64,000 nucleotides of DNA from Bacillus sp. FJAT-14578 (lineage in GTDB: Bacteria > Bacillota > Bacilli > Bacillales > Bacillaceae_H): assembly GCF_000504165.1 (NCBI RefSeq), contig NZ_AYSE01000001.1, positions 434,001 through 498,000 on the forward strand, in the 5' to 3' direction. Both the position numbers and the translations under genes were made by a program. The notes beneath the pieces are model-generated. The model searched no databases. It saw nothing but the letters and a program-made list of their open reading frames with translations, and was not told the DNA's origin. Shown piece by piece: positions 37,036 to 46,584 of the stretch (within the stretch, counting starts at the first letter, position 1; every line of letters begins with the position of its first letter).

Positions 37036-37890
37036 CTATCGTTTCAAGTTTACTAGTTCTTCCAAAATTTGGTCTGATGTTGAAATGATACGAGTATTGG
37101 CCTGGAAACCGCGTTGTGCCACGATCATTTCGGTGAATTCCTCCGAAAGGTCGACATTGGACATTTCAAGAGTACCGGCTACGATTGTACCGCCTCCCCC
37201 AGTTCCACCTGGAATTTCAATGTTAGCATTTCCCGAATTAGCCGTATTTTTGAATAAATTTTGCCCGACTTTTTCTAATCCATCATTATTCGAAAACTTG
37301 GCTACTGCAATTCTGCCTGCAGTTTGCAGATTACCCGATCCATCTACATAATTAACAGTGCCATCTGCGCCAATGCTAAAACTCTTTGCTGTGGTGGGGA
37401 TTTTTATTGCATCACCGGCTGAAGCCGTTGTTCCAGGAGTAGCATCACCTAACAAATAAAGTCCATCTGCATTAACAACATATCCATTTTTATCCAAGTA
37501 AAAGTTACCAGCCCTTGTATAAGTTTCATTTGAGACACTATTGACTGTGGTTCCAGCCGCGTTTAAAGATCCATTCCCTAAAACAAAGAAGCCATCACCC
37601 GAAACAGACAAATCCAATGTTCTCCCAGTTGTTTGCAAACTTCCTTGTGTATGAACGGTGTCAATTGTTCCGATTTGCGCACCTAAACCAACTTGTTTGG
37701 GATTCACGCCGCCTTTTCCATTTCCAGGTGCACTTGCTCCGGAAATCTGTTGGCTCACCATATCTTTAAACGTCGTTCTTCCCTTTTTAAAGCCGTATGT
37801 ATTGACATTGGCAATGTTATTACCTATAACATCAAGCTTTACTTGAAAATTTTTCATCCCGCTTATTCCTGAATACATGGATCGTAACAT
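37036..37890 (-). CDS. flgE: Flagellar hook protein FlgE (annotated FlgG in some Bacilli)
   Basis: Hook/rod family protein of 284 residues. The N-terminal rod motif (LRSMYSGISGMKNFQVKLDVIGNNIANVNTYGFKK) and the C-terminal coiled-coil motif (MSNVDLSEEFTEMIVAQRGFQANTRIISTSDQILEEL) are the family ends. The middle (about 75-235) is Gly-, Thr- and Asn-rich, as in hook proteins. In B. subtilis the gene at this position, formerly flgG, encodes the hook subunit. The cap flgD and ruler fliK lie just upstream, which supports the hook role. Confidence 0.9.
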   Translation of the reverse strand: MLRSMYSGISGMKNFQVKLDVIGNNIANVNTYGFKKGRTTFKDMVSQQISGASAPGNGKGGVNPKQVGLGAQIGTIDTVHTQGSLQTTGRTLDLSVSGDGFFVLGNGSLNAAGTTVNSVSNETYTRAGNFYLDKNGYVVNADGLYLLGDATPGTTASAGDAIKIPTTAKSFSIGADGTVNYVDGSGNLQTAGRIAVAKFSNNDGLEKVGQNLFKNTANSGNANIEIPGGTGGGGTIVAGTLEMSNVDLSEEFTEMIVAQRGFQANTRIISTSDQILEELVNLKR

Positions 37891-37963
37891 CTTATTTTCT
37901 CCCTTCGTTTATTGGCTGCATCAGTCGGTCAACAGCCCAAGCCCCCTCATACTTAGGTCCAGC

Positions 37964-38341
37964 TTATTCAATCACTATTGTTCCATTGATATTTGTGAAA
38001 ATTTGAGACCTTGTTTCTTCTCGATTCATGACAGTTACAATCGTGTTGTTTTTAGCACTTACGATAAGTGCCACGTCTTTCATTAAAACAAGAGAATCGT
38101 TTACACCCTTTTTCTTTGCTTCCGTCACCTTCTCCTGAAGCTGGGCCCATTCATTATCCTCAATTTGTATATCACGTTCATTCATTCTCTGTTTGGCATG
38201 TTTGCTGATTTTCAGCTCTGTTTTTTCGATTTCATTACGAAATTGATCTTTAAACGAGTAACTAGTTGTCTCTATGTTTCTCTTGATGGAAGGTCTTGGA
38301 ATAGGAGTCGTGTGAAAACCGTGAACAATTCGCCTATCCAC
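37964..38341 (-). CDS. Flagellar operon protein, TIGR02530 family
   Basis: A protein of about 125 residues matching the small flagellar-operon family that sits between flgD and flgE in many Bacilli and Clostridia. The recognisable part is FRNEIEKTELKISKHAKQRMNERDI (about 35-60), followed by a small alpha-beta segment (LVLMKDVALIVSAKNNTIVTVMN) and GTIVIE at the C-terminus. The likely start is the GTG at 38341 with GGAGG 7 nt upstream. Its function is not established to my knowledge. B. subtilis, as I recall, lacks it at this place. Confidence 0.8.
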   Translation of the reverse strand: MDRRIVHGFHTTPIPRPSIKRNIETTSYSFKDQFRNEIEKTELKISKHAKQRMNERDIQIEDNEWAQLQEKVTEAKKKGVNDSLVLMKDVALIVSAKNNTIVTVMNREETRSQIFTNINGTIVIE

Positions 38342-38360
38342 TAGCACACCTCCTTTAAAT

Positions 38361-38999
38361 TTATTGACTGATTTTAATTACTTGATCCATGGTAATGTTC
38401 GATTGATGATGGTCGTCCATTACAAATGTTGCTTTTCCCCCTTTAAAAATAACGGAAGAAACAGCTGCTTCTTGATTTTCTCCATTTTCATCCATCCAGG
38501 TCAACTTTTTATTAATTAATTGACTTGCTTGCACCATGTAATTTTCATTTGACAATTCATGTACTTCAGAGATGTTAGCAGGACTTAGAACCGTCCCGTC
38601 CATTAATGTAAATTCAACAGTTCCATCCTTATATAGAAGAGATTGGACTATCCCCGTTCCTTGTTCTACCTTTTCGTTCCCATCTTCATCTTCAACTATT
38701 TTGTGCCACTTTACGTCTTTTCCCATCATGTGCTGATAGTTGATTAAATTCGACTCATTTTGTTGCTGGGCAAATGTCTCAAATGAATGCGCCATATTCG
38801 TCATTTGTTCTAATGTTGAGAACTGTGCCATTTGAGCGATAAAGTCTTTATCTTCTAACGGGTTGGATGGGTCCTGATTTTGCAGCTGCACCATCAAAAT
38901 CTTCAGAAAGTCATCTTTTCCTAAAACATCTGTACCTGTTTGGCGCGTTTTTTTCTCGTAGTTTGCTAAATATAAACTTGAGTCTATTGTGTTGGCCAT
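38361..38999 (-). CDS. flgD: Flagellar hook cap/assembly protein FlgD
   Basis: FlgD caps the growing hook and is needed for hook subunit addition. The 212 residues contain the conserved N-terminal export/cap region GKDDFLKILMVQLQNQDPSNPLEDKDFIAQMAQFSTLEQM (about 25-65), then beta-rich domains of the Ig/tudor type. The ATG at 38999 (MANTIDSS) follows AGGTGAT. A GTG three codons earlier abuts the fliK stop and is less likely. Confidence 0.94.
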   Translation of the reverse strand: MANTIDSSLYLANYEKKTRQTGTDVLGKDDFLKILMVQLQNQDPSNPLEDKDFIAQMAQFSTLEQMTNMAHSFETFAQQQNESNLINYQHMMGKDVKWHKIVEDEDGNEKVEQGTGIVQSLLYKDGTVEFTLMDGTVLSPANISEVHELSNENYMVQASQLINKKLTWMDENGENQEAAVSSVIFKGGKATFVMDDHHQSNITMDQVIKISQ

Positions 39000-39008
39000 G
39001 TCTATCAC

Positions 39009-40394
39009 CTAAACATTAATATTTAGTAATTCTTCTTCTAGAGAACTCAAAAAGCTTTTTGACTCTTCATTCTCTTCCTTGTCTTCCTTTTGTTCATTGG
39101 ACTTTGAATGCTGCTGGGATTGCCCCTGCTGCTGATCCGGCTGAGTCAGAAACCGTTCCAATGGTTGAAATTGTTGTTGAATGTCTATTTTCTCTACTTG
39201 AATGTGCGCATTTATAAGTGCTTGCTTTAAAGAAGATAATTGTGATTCAAGAAGCTCTTTTGCTTGCTGTGTCGAGGTTATCATTTTTGCGATCATCACT
39301 TGATCCTGTTTGATTAATTCGATTTTCAGCGAACCTAAATGCTCTGGTGCGAGTCGAATCGTTAGCCTCGAATTGTTGACATTTTGTGCAAAAGTGCTTT
39401 TAGCTAAAATTTGCTGAAACTCCTGATAAAGCTTAGCCGAATCCGTCTTTCCATTTATTTGCCCTATATGCAGCACGAACTGCTCGACTTTACTCATCGG
39501 CAAGGCTGCCACAACGTGATCCGTTTCAGATGATGTGATTAGATCTGCATTTCCCGCTAAGTTCACGCTTTGCATTGGTTTTGTCAGTTGATTATCCATT
39601 AGGCTTGTCTGCATAACCCCATTGTTAAATGGCATTGGTCCATTCATCAGCTGCTGCGAAGAGAATTTCCCACCGTTCGTTATCCCCGTCAAAGGATACG
39701 TATGTCCAAGAAATTTGTTTGTACCATTCGTCTGGTTAAATGAGTTCCTTGAATTCATTGATTGAAGCCGGACTTCCAATTTCTTCATTAACTCTCCCAC
39801 TTGCGCTAACGATGGCATTGGTTGGCCGTTTATTTCTTGCTTGAATTGTTTGAGCTGTTCTTGGGTATTGGGTACCACCTGGGCTAACCCTTTTAATAAT
39901 ACATACATTGCTGCAAAGGCCGGTCTAGTCTCCATATTATCTGTCAACTGTTCTACATCGGTTAATTGCTGCAGCTGAGCATGGTCCAGCAAATTGGCTG
40001 AATCGATTGAATGTGGATTTTGAATGAATTGCTGGATTTGTAAAATCATATCCTCTAATAGCCCTCTATCTTGAGCAAGGTCAACCTGTAACTGTTCAAT
40101 TAATCCGTATATAAAGTCTTGAATTGATTCTCCGTTCGCTTGCTGGGCCGACTCTGGCCCTTCCATGTTCCTTATTGTGTTAAGAGTCATTTCACTTAAC
40201 ATCGGTAAAACATCTTCATCCACGTTTAGAGGAGTGTTATGTCGGGTACTATCTAATGCCGGCAACATTTCCTTCCCTTGGATTTCAGCTAGTATGGTAC
40301 CAAACCCGGCCGATGCTTCTTTTTGAAAGGAGCCTGAGGAAGGGCGGCTATTGCCTGATACGATGCTATGAACGATAGAAATAACGCCGTTCAT
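39009..40394 (-). CDS. fliK: Flagellar hook-length control protein FliK
   Basis: FliK is the secreted ruler that sets hook length and triggers the FlhB switch. The 461-residue protein has a long, poorly conserved, Gln- and Asn-rich N-terminal part. The conserved globular C-terminal domain (about 340-420) reads RLTIRLAPEHLGSLKIELIKQ, then ELLESQLSSLKQALINAHIQVEKIDI. An acidic and Gln/Lys-rich tail ends the protein. The start is ATG 40394 with AAGGAGGTGAAC upstream; the frame opens six codons earlier. Confidence 0.93.
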   Translation of the reverse strand: MNGVISIVHSIVSGNSRPSSGSFQKEASAGFGTILAEIQGKEMLPALDSTRHNTPLNVDEDVLPMLSEMTLNTIRNMEGPESAQQANGESIQDFIYGLIEQLQVDLAQDRGLLEDMILQIQQFIQNPHSIDSANLLDHAQLQQLTDVEQLTDNMETRPAFAAMYVLLKGLAQVVPNTQEQLKQFKQEINGQPMPSLAQVGELMKKLEVRLQSMNSRNSFNQTNGTNKFLGHTYPLTGITNGGKFSSQQLMNGPMPFNNGVMQTSLMDNQLTKPMQSVNLAGNADLITSSETDHVVAALPMSKVEQFVLHIGQINGKTDSAKLYQEFQQILAKSTFAQNVNNSRLTIRLAPEHLGSLKIELIKQDQVMIAKMITSTQQAKELLESQLSSLKQALINAHIQVEKIDIQQQFQPLERFLTQPDQQQGQSQQHSKSNEQKEDKEENEESKSFLSSLEEELLNINV

Positions 40395-40415
40395 ACGTTC
40401 ACCTCCTTTCAATAG

Positions 40416-41027
40416 CTAATCATTTTCTGAAACCTCTTTGGATAGAAGCCCCGTATATTTAGCTGCTATAGGCGGATCCATTTTTTCCAATATGGCAGAA
40501 AGCTTGTCGGGCTTAAACTGTGAGAGCAGCATCATTGCCTTATCTTCTTCCAGTTCTGAAATGATGAGAGCCGCTTTTTTCGGAGCCATTTTTTCGTACA
40601 CCGATACCATTTCTTTTAGCCCTGTTTGTTCCGCCTCTCTTTTCTTATCGGCTTCCGCCAGTTGTTCGTTGAGACGCTGAACCTGAATTTGCAAATTTTC
40701 AATTTCTAAATCTTTTTCGTTGAGTTTGTCTTGCATATCATGTATTTTCTTCTTTTTTTCTTGTAAGGAAGTCTCCAGCTGTTTAATATCCTGTGATTTT
40801 TGTAGATTTAGTTCTTCCACTTCTTGTTCTTTCTGTTCTTCTTTAGAAATAATCGGAAGGTCCTTGACTGCTTCTTTCATTTTTCCATTAACATCCACAC
40901 CGTAAAGTGTTAACAGAACATAAACCATCATTATCGTAAAGACGAGTGGAATAAAAATCACAAAGAAAAATACTTGCAGCTTACTGTGCTTCTTTTCCTC
41001 TTCTAACATCCCTTGTGCTTTACCCAC
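40416..41027 (-). CDS. ylxF: MotE-like membrane coiled-coil protein YlxF
   Basis: A 203-residue protein with one membrane helix (about 20-42, VFFFVIFIPLVFTIMMVYVLL), a long coiled coil (about 60-135) and a C-terminal MgtE-N/FliG-like domain (MAPKKAALIISELEEDKAMMLLSQFKPDKLSAILEKMDPPIAAKYTGLL, about 147-195). This is the layout of YlxF/MotE proteins, in which MotE stabilises a stator in other bacteria. The exact role in Bacillus is not settled. GTG start at 41027 with AGGTGAAAG upstream. Confidence 0.88.
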   Translation of the reverse strand: MGKAQGMLEEEKKHSKLQVFFFVIFIPLVFTIMMVYVLLTLYGVDVNGKMKEAVKDLPIISKEEQKEQEVEELNLQKSQDIKQLETSLQEKKKKIHDMQDKLNEKDLEIENLQIQVQRLNEQLAEADKKREAEQTGLKEMVSVYEKMAPKKAALIISELEEDKAMMLLSQFKPDKLSAILEKMDPPIAAKYTGLLSKEVSEND

Positions 41028-41035
41028 ACTTTCAC

Positions 41036-41479
41036 CTAATTCCCCTTAAGCATATATTGCTGGATTGACACTTCGTCCATTTGTTTTGACTCCAGCTCTT
41101 TTTGCGTCTCTTTGTATCTTTGAAAATCTTTCACCTTCATTTTTTCGAACTTCTTCACTTCCATGTTTTTATCGCGCAGCTTCAGCTCTGCCAGTTGCAT
41201 GGTTTGACGTGCCGACATCACTTTTTGCTGATAAACGGCAATCATTTTTTCTAGGTTGGCGATAAAAAGCTGGAACTGTTTCACGTCCATAATCGATAGT
41301 CCCATTCTCATTTTTGCAGCATGTTCATCAATCAATTGTTCTTTTTGTTTTAAATATTCGTACAGTTGCTGCCCTACTTTCTCAAATTCCTGCACGGCTT
41401 CGTTGTATTCTGCCATTAAACGGTCTTTTTCGTTTTCCTTGATGGACATTACTCGGTCGAATTTATACTGATAAGCCAT
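41036..41479 (-). CDS. fliJ: Flagellar export chaperone/ATPase stalk FliJ
   Basis: FliJ is a coiled-coil protein that sits in the FliI hexamer and links it to FlhA. The 147-residue sequence is almost all alpha-helical coiled coil with typical YQYKFDRVMSIKENEKDRLMAEY at the start and KVKDFQRYKETQKELESKQMDEV near the end. The ATG at 41479 (MAYQYKF) has GAGGAAGG upstream. It begins 2 nt after the fliI stop codon. Confidence 0.92.
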   Translation of the reverse strand: MAYQYKFDRVMSIKENEKDRLMAEYNEAVQEFEKVGQQLYEYLKQKEQLIDEHAAKMRMGLSIMDVKQFQLFIANLEKMIAVYQQKVMSARQTMQLAELKLRDKNMEVKKFEKMKVKDFQRYKETQKELESKQMDEVSIQQYMLKGN

Positions 41480-41481
41480 AA

Positions 41482-42801
41482 TCAATTACCTTCCTCAATG
41501 AGAGCATGGAGCATTTGAACGCTTTCATGAATCGAGATTTTTTGGTCGGTTCCTTGCTTCAAAAATGAAATGATTTTTGGATAGTAATGAATGGCCTCAT
41601 CTATTTCACGGGAAGAACCCCGTTTATAGGCACCAATACTGATTAAATCTTCAGAATCCATATAAGTTGACAATAAATCTCTCAGCTTTTCCGCGGCTTT
41701 TCGATGCTCCAGAGAAACGATATTATTCATGACGCGACTAACGCTTTTTAACACATTGATGGCCGGATACTGACCCTTGTTGGCCAAGCTGCGGTCGAGC
41801 ACGATATGGCCGTCCACAATGCCTCGTACCGTATCTGCAATCGGTTCATTCATGTCGTCCCCATCCACAAGCACTGTATAAAATGCTGTGATTGATCCTC
41901 GTTGATTCGTCCCCGTTCTTTCCAATAGGCTTGGTAAAATAGCAAAGACGGAAGGCGTATACCCTTTTGTCGTCGGCGGTTCCCCAACAGCCAATCCGAT
42001 TTCACGCTGAGCCATCGCCACACGGGTAACCGAATCCATCATAAACATGACATTCAACCCTTGATCTCGAAAGTACTCCGCAATGGCCGTTGCCGTATAT
42101 GCCCCTTTAATTCTCATTAACGGAGGCTGATCGGAGGTGGCTACAATTACAATTGAGCGTGTTAAACCTTCGGGCCCTAAATCACGTTCAATAAATTCAC
42201 GCACCTCACGCCCACGTTCTCCAATTAAAGCAATTACGTTCAAATCCGCTTTCGTATTGCGGGCAATCATCCCCATCATCGTACTTTTCCCCACGCCGCT
42301 TCCTGCAAATATACCAATGCGCTGCCCGTTTCCAACAGTTAATAAACTATCAATTGTACGCACACCCACTTCAATGGGCTCTACAATAGGAGGACGTTCC
42401 AGTGGATTGGGGGGAGATTGTTCGGTTATTACAGGATTCAATCCTCGGGGCAACCCGCTTCCATCTAATGGATCTCCAAGGGGATTGAGCACCTTTCCAA
42501 TAAGCCTTTCCCCCACTTTAATTTGCAGCGGCTTTGCAGTCGTTTCTACCATGCAGCCTGGTGAAATATCCCGGACAGATGTATATGGCATTAAAATCAC
42601 ATGCTCTTCTTTAAAACCAACCACTTCCGCTTGGATTCGCTTACGGGAATTGGAATGTCCAATGTGGATATAGCATACGTCACCGATAGAAGTGGCAGGA
42701 CCCTTCGATTCAATCATTAAACCGACGACCCTCGTTACTTTGCCGTAACGCTTAAAAGAAGAAATATGCTTTACTTCGTTAATCAACTCTTTAACTCTCA
42801 T
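41482..42801 (-). CDS. fliI: Flagellum-specific ATP synthase FliI
   Basis: FliI is the ATPase of flagellar export, homologous to F1 beta. The 439 residues include Walker A GIFAGSGVGKSTMMGMIARN (about 164-183), the DCCD-type/catalytic Glu region VIALIGERGREVREFIE (about 190-206), Walker B VMFMMDSVTRVAMAQREIGLA and the family signature PSLLERTGTNQRGSITAFYT. It overlaps fliH by 11 nt. Length is usual. Confidence 0.97.
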   Translation of the reverse strand: MRVKELINEVKHISSFKRYGKVTRVVGLMIESKGPATSIGDVCYIHIGHSNSRKRIQAEVVGFKEEHVILMPYTSVRDISPGCMVETTAKPLQIKVGERLIGKVLNPLGDPLDGSGLPRGLNPVITEQSPPNPLERPPIVEPIEVGVRTIDSLLTVGNGQRIGIFAGSGVGKSTMMGMIARNTKADLNVIALIGERGREVREFIERDLGPEGLTRSIVIVATSDQPPLMRIKGAYTATAIAEYFRDQGLNVMFMMDSVTRVAMAQREIGLAVGEPPTTKGYTPSVFAILPSLLERTGTNQRGSITAFYTVLVDGDDMNEPIADTVRGIVDGHIVLDRSLANKGQYPAINVLKSVSRVMNNIVSLEHRKAAEKLRDLLSTYMDSEDLISIGAYKRGSSREIDEAIHYYPKIISFLKQGTDQKISIHESVQMLHALIEEGN

Positions 42802-43567
42802 TTACATCTTCCTTCAGCAAATCCGTTAATTGCTTTTTAATTTCATCAAGCTGGCTGTCTACGCTCGCATCGATACGGCCAAATGATGACTCAATAATAC
42901 AGGACATATCTTCCAGCTCTTCATCCGGGTAAATGAATAAACTTGTTTCCCCATTCAATAAAGACATGAGCTCTTCTTTATATCCTTGAATGAACGGGTA
43001 AGAAGAAACAGAGACGAATAACTGAATCTCCTTATGCTCCCTCACTTCTTTAAGTGCAGTCCTGACAAGAGACAAAAGCTTTTCCGGATCTTGCGCCAAC
43101 TGTTGCCCTATAATTTTTTCTGCAATTTCAAGACCGAGATGTAAAATGATTTCTTCAGAAGATTCCATATAAGAATAGTAATCTTGTTTGGTAAGCTCAA
43201 TCATTGCTCTTGCTTCATCAAGCAATGTTTCATAAGCTTGCAGCCCTTCTTGTTTACCTTGACGAAGCCCTTCCTCGTATCCTTGTTGCTTAGCTTCCTG
43301 GGCTATTCTTTGTCGTTCCTCCTCCCACTGTCGCTGATCATGTTCAATTTGCCTCTTCACTTGTGAAAGCATCATTTGTGACTGCTGTTCAATAGCTTCC
43401 GCTTTCGCCTGAGCTTCCAAAATAAGATTCTCGGCTTCTTGCTCCAACCTCTCTCGAAAATCGTCTTCTTGCTCAATTGGGGCTGCCGAAGCAAATCGTT
43501 TAATTTGTATGGTTTTTTCCCTGTTCGAATAGTCGTTAGTAAACTGAGACTTTATGATACTAGACAA
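42791..43567 (-). CDS. fliH: Flagellar export regulator FliH
   Basis: FliH is the peripheral stalk that binds and restrains FliI. The protein (258 residues from a TTG start) has a Glu/Gln-rich coiled coil (about 45-125, with GYEEGLRQGKQEGLQAYE of the Gly-repeat type). A C-terminal domain has ILHLGLEIAEKIIGQQL and ASVDSQLDEIKKQL, like the F-ATPase delta region. TTG at 43567 lies 9 nt after GGAGGAG; the open frame begins six codons earlier at a GTG that is itself part of the ribosome site. The start overlaps the fliG stop by 8 nt. Confidence 0.9.
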   Translation of the reverse strand: MSSIIKSQFTNDYSNREKTIQIKRFASAAPIEQEDDFRERLEQEAENLILEAQAKAEAIEQQSQMMLSQVKRQIEHDQRQWEEERQRIAQEAKQQGYEEGLRQGKQEGLQAYETLLDEARAMIELTKQDYYSYMESSEEIILHLGLEIAEKIIGQQLAQDPEKLLSLVRTALKEVREHKEIQLFVSVSSYPFIQGYKEELMSLLNGETSLFIYPDEELEDMSCIIESSFGRIDASVDSQLDEIKKQLTDLLKEDVNES

Positions 43568-44579
43568 TAATATCGTCTCCTCCACCTCGAGCTATGATAA
43601 TTTCGCCGGCTTCTTCCAATCGTCGGATCGTCCCCACAATTCTCGACTGTGCCTCTTCCACGTCCTTTAAACGTACGGGACCCATAAACTCCATTTCTTC
43701 TTTGAATGTGTCGGCCATACGTTTTGACATATTTCGAAAGACAATCTCTTTGACTTCTTCGCTTGCTACCTTTAAGCTCAGCAGCAGGTCTTCATTATTT
43801 ACATCGCGAATAACCCGTTGAATGGAACGATTATCAAGCGCCACAATATCTTCGAATACAAACATTCGCTTTTTGATTTCTTCCGCCAGCTCTGGGTCTT
43901 GAATCTCAAGGGCATCTAAAATCGTACGTTCAGTTGCCCGGTCAACGCCATTCAGCACTTCAACAACCGATTCCACACCACCCGTTTGAGTATAGTCTTG
44001 GGTAACGGTGGTAGAAAGTTTCCGTTCTAAAATTTGTTCCACTTCATTGATGACATCCGGCGATGTACTATCCATTAAAGCAATTCTTCGGGCAATATCA
44101 GCCTGCTGTTCTTGAGGAAGAGAGGATAAAATTTGTCCTGACTGCCCAGGCTCCAAGTAAGACAAAATAAGAGCAATGGTTTGCGGATGCTCGTTTTGGA
44201 TAAAGTTCAAGATTTGCTTAGGATCGGCTTTGCGGGCAAAATCAAATGGACGAACTTGCAGTGAAGATGTCAGGCGATTAATAATCATTGACGCCTGCTC
44301 TGAACCGAGTGCTTTTTCCAGAACTGTTTTCGCATACCCAATTCCTCCTTGTGCAATATAATCTTGCGCAAGGGCAATTTGTTCAAACTCTTCCATGATA
44401 GAGTCTTTAATGTCTGCATCTACCTTCCTCATTGCCGAGATTTCGAGAGTCAAGCGTTCAATTTCTTCTTCCGATAGATGTTTATATACTTGTGCTGACA
44501 CATCAGGTCCAAGTGAGATGAGCAAGACAGCGGCCTTTTGCTTCCCCGTCAACTCTTTTTTCTGATCTGTTTTTCCCAT
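43560..44579 (-). CDS. fliG: Flagellar motor switch protein FliG
   Basis: FliG joins the MS-ring to the C-ring and contacts stators. The 339 residues show the N-terminal FliF-binding domain (TGKQKAAVLLISLGPDVSAQVYKHLSEEEIERL), the middle armadillo domain (NEHPQTIALILSYLEPGQSGQILSSLPQEQQADIARRIA) and the C-terminal torque helix with charged residues (LLSLKVASEEVKEIVFRNMSKRMADTFKEEME). All parts and length are normal. The start lies 14 nt after fliF. Confidence 0.97.
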   Translation of the reverse strand: MGKTDQKKELTGKQKAAVLLISLGPDVSAQVYKHLSEEEIERLTLEISAMRKVDADIKDSIMEEFEQIALAQDYIAQGGIGYAKTVLEKALGSEQASMIINRLTSSLQVRPFDFARKADPKQILNFIQNEHPQTIALILSYLEPGQSGQILSSLPQEQQADIARRIALMDSTSPDVINEVEQILERKLSTTVTQDYTQTGGVESVVEVLNGVDRATERTILDALEIQDPELAEEIKKRMFVFEDIVALDNRSIQRVIRDVNNEDLLLSLKVASEEVKEIVFRNMSKRMADTFKEEMEFMGPVRLKDVEEAQSRIVGTIRRLEEAGEIIIARGGGDDIIV

Positions 44580-44593
44580 TTGACTTCCCCCTC

Positions 44594-46189
44594 TTAATCC
44601 TCAGCAATCCAAGTACGCAACAGTTTGGCGAATTCTTCCGGTTGGTCTTTTGCCAGCTGTTCCAGTTTTTGACGGCGTTGCTGTGATTCTGTTAACGGTA
44701 ATTCTTCTTCCATCTCAGCGTCTTTCAGCGGCATAAATGTCTCTTCGTACTCGTCAATTGGCTCTTCCTTATGTTTTCTTCTAAATAACAGGAACAGCAA
44801 AATAAGAATGACGATAACTAAGCCGGCTCCTACAGCATACATCCACATCGGGATTTCCGATGTTTCTGTTTCTTCCATCTGCGGTTTACCGTTAAACGGC
44901 TGAACGGATACCACAACACGGTCAGCAATTTCTTCGTTTGTCAGTTGTGTCTCTGTTTCTGGCTGTTGTACTGTCGTTCTTACAATCGTACCGAGTATTT
45001 GAGTAATATCATCCACCCGCTCTTCTGATAACGAATCGGGGTTGTTAGGATTAGGCGGTTCTACCATCACTTGGATGCCCAAGTCACGAACTTTATACGG
45101 GCTCTCGACGATTTCTTTTCGAATTCGGTTTACATCGTTATTAATGCGTTCCTCCACTCGTTCGTAATCCCCATTGGAGCCGGCTGCATTCGATTCTTGA
45201 TAACTAGAAATATCATTTTCACCTGTTCCCTCAATACCGCCGGCTGCCTGAGCACCGTCTCCCGTATACGTTTCTGTAATACGTTCAACGCTGACCGCAA
45301 TCCCTTCCATATTTTCCTTATCAACAGGCTCTACTATATTTTCTTCCCGATTTTCTTTTGTAAAATCCACATCCGCAGTGACTGAGACGACAACTTTATC
45401 ATATCCCATCATTGTGCCGAGCATTTGTTGCACTTGGCGTTGAATGTCACGTTCTATTTCTTTCTTCATCTCATGTTGAGCGACAAAAGAACTAGTTTCG
45501 GAGAAATTTTCTTTATTTTTTAGGTCAAAATACTCAAAATATTGGTTCATGATGACGATATTATCGGTAGGTAGGTTCGGAACACTTTTAGAAACAAGAT
45601 GATATAAAGATTTTACTTGCTGTTCATCAAATTCATATCCCGGTTTTGTGTTTAATACAATAGAGGCGGATGCCTCCTCGGTCTGATCATTTACCCAAAT
45701 GCTTTTCTCCGGCAGTGTAATCATGACACTCGCATCGTTTACACCGTCAATGTTTTTCATTAGGTTTGCAATTTCCGTTTGCATGGCATCTACTTTTAGT
45801 ACATTGAATTCATTATCAGTCATGCCAAATCCGGCATTTTGACTAAAAAAAGAGTAATCGATACTCCCGCTTTTCGGAATCCCTTCAGCCGCAAGTTCGA
45901 CTTTTAGCGTATCGACTACCTCTTCGGGAACAGAAATGGTCTTTCCGTCATCCGATAATTGAGATTTTATTCCTCTCCCATCCAACTCCGCTTTGATTTG
46001 GCCGGTTTCTTGTGGTGATAGATTACTATAAAGAGGAACAAACGTATCTTTTGAAAGCATATAAGTAATGACGGCAGCAAAAAAGACGACGGCAAGCGGA
46101 CCGCCTATTAGCAGTCCTTTTTGCCGCTTCGATCTGCTGCTCCAATATTCTTTTGTCTTTTCTTTGTAAGCTAATAATTTTTCGTTCAT
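44594..46189 (-). CDS. fliF: Flagellar MS-ring protein FliF
   Basis: FliF builds the MS-ring, the first flagellar structure in the membrane. The 531 residues have two membrane helices (about 25-45, GLLIGGPLAVVFFAAVITYML; about 445-465, MYAVGAGLVIVILILLFLLF). Ring-building motifs lie between them (FVPLYSNLSPQETGQIKAELDGRGI; VMITLPEKSIWVNDQTEEASASIVL). The C-terminal cytosolic FliG-binding tail is EEFAKLLRTWIAED. Length matches Bacillus FliF. Confidence 0.97.
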   Translation of the reverse strand: MNEKLLAYKEKTKEYWSSRSKRQKGLLIGGPLAVVFFAAVITYMLSKDTFVPLYSNLSPQETGQIKAELDGRGIKSQLSDDGKTISVPEEVVDTLKVELAAEGIPKSGSIDYSFFSQNAGFGMTDNEFNVLKVDAMQTEIANLMKNIDGVNDASVMITLPEKSIWVNDQTEEASASIVLNTKPGYEFDEQQVKSLYHLVSKSVPNLPTDNIVIMNQYFEYFDLKNKENFSETSSFVAQHEMKKEIERDIQRQVQQMLGTMMGYDKVVVSVTADVDFTKENREENIVEPVDKENMEGIAVSVERITETYTGDGAQAAGGIEGTGENDISSYQESNAAGSNGDYERVEERINNDVNRIRKEIVESPYKVRDLGIQVMVEPPNPNNPDSLSEERVDDITQILGTIVRTTVQQPETETQLTNEEIADRVVVSVQPFNGKPQMEETETSEIPMWMYAVGAGLVIVILILLFLLFRRKHKEEPIDEYEETFMPLKDAEMEEELPLTESQQRRQKLEQLAKDQPEEFAKLLRTWIAED

Positions 46190-46266
46190 CGGAATCCCCC
46201 GGTTATTCTTTCTCTATCTAATAACCGCTCACAGGCTATTTTGTAAAACAAAGCGAAAAAGATTCA

Positions 46267-46572
46267 TTATACTTGCATTCTCATCGTTTCTTGATAAGCC
46301 TCTACCGCTTTGTTTCGAACTTCGATGGCAGTTTGAAGCATGATGCTTGCCTTCTGTGATGCAATCATTACTTGGTGTAAATCGATCGGCTCGCCTTTCA
46401 CCAATTTTTCGGTAGCCGTATCTGAAGCGGTTTGTGATTCATTTAATTGATTGATAGATTGTTTTAAAAAGGAACTAAATGATTGGGTTGTTTCATTTAC
46501 CGTGGCTGCCGGTTTCACATTCGATGGTGAAAGGGAGGCTGCTTGACTATTATTAATGACTGACTGAATCAT
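46267..46572 (-). CDS. fliE: Flagellar hook-basal body complex protein FliE
   Basis: FliE connects the MS-ring/export gate to the rod. The 101-residue protein has the conserved C-terminal half SFSSFLKQSINQLNESQTASDTATEKLVKGEPIDLHQVMIASQKASIMLQTAIEVRNKAVEAYQETMRMQV. The ATG at 46572 follows AGGAGAGAAG. It lies 12 nt after flgC. Confidence 0.95.
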   Translation of the reverse strand: MIQSVINNSQAASLSPSNVKPAATVNETTQSFSSFLKQSINQLNESQTASDTATEKLVKGEPIDLHQVMIASQKASIMLQTAIEVRNKAVEAYQETMRMQV

Positions 46573-46584
46573 CTATCTTCTCTC

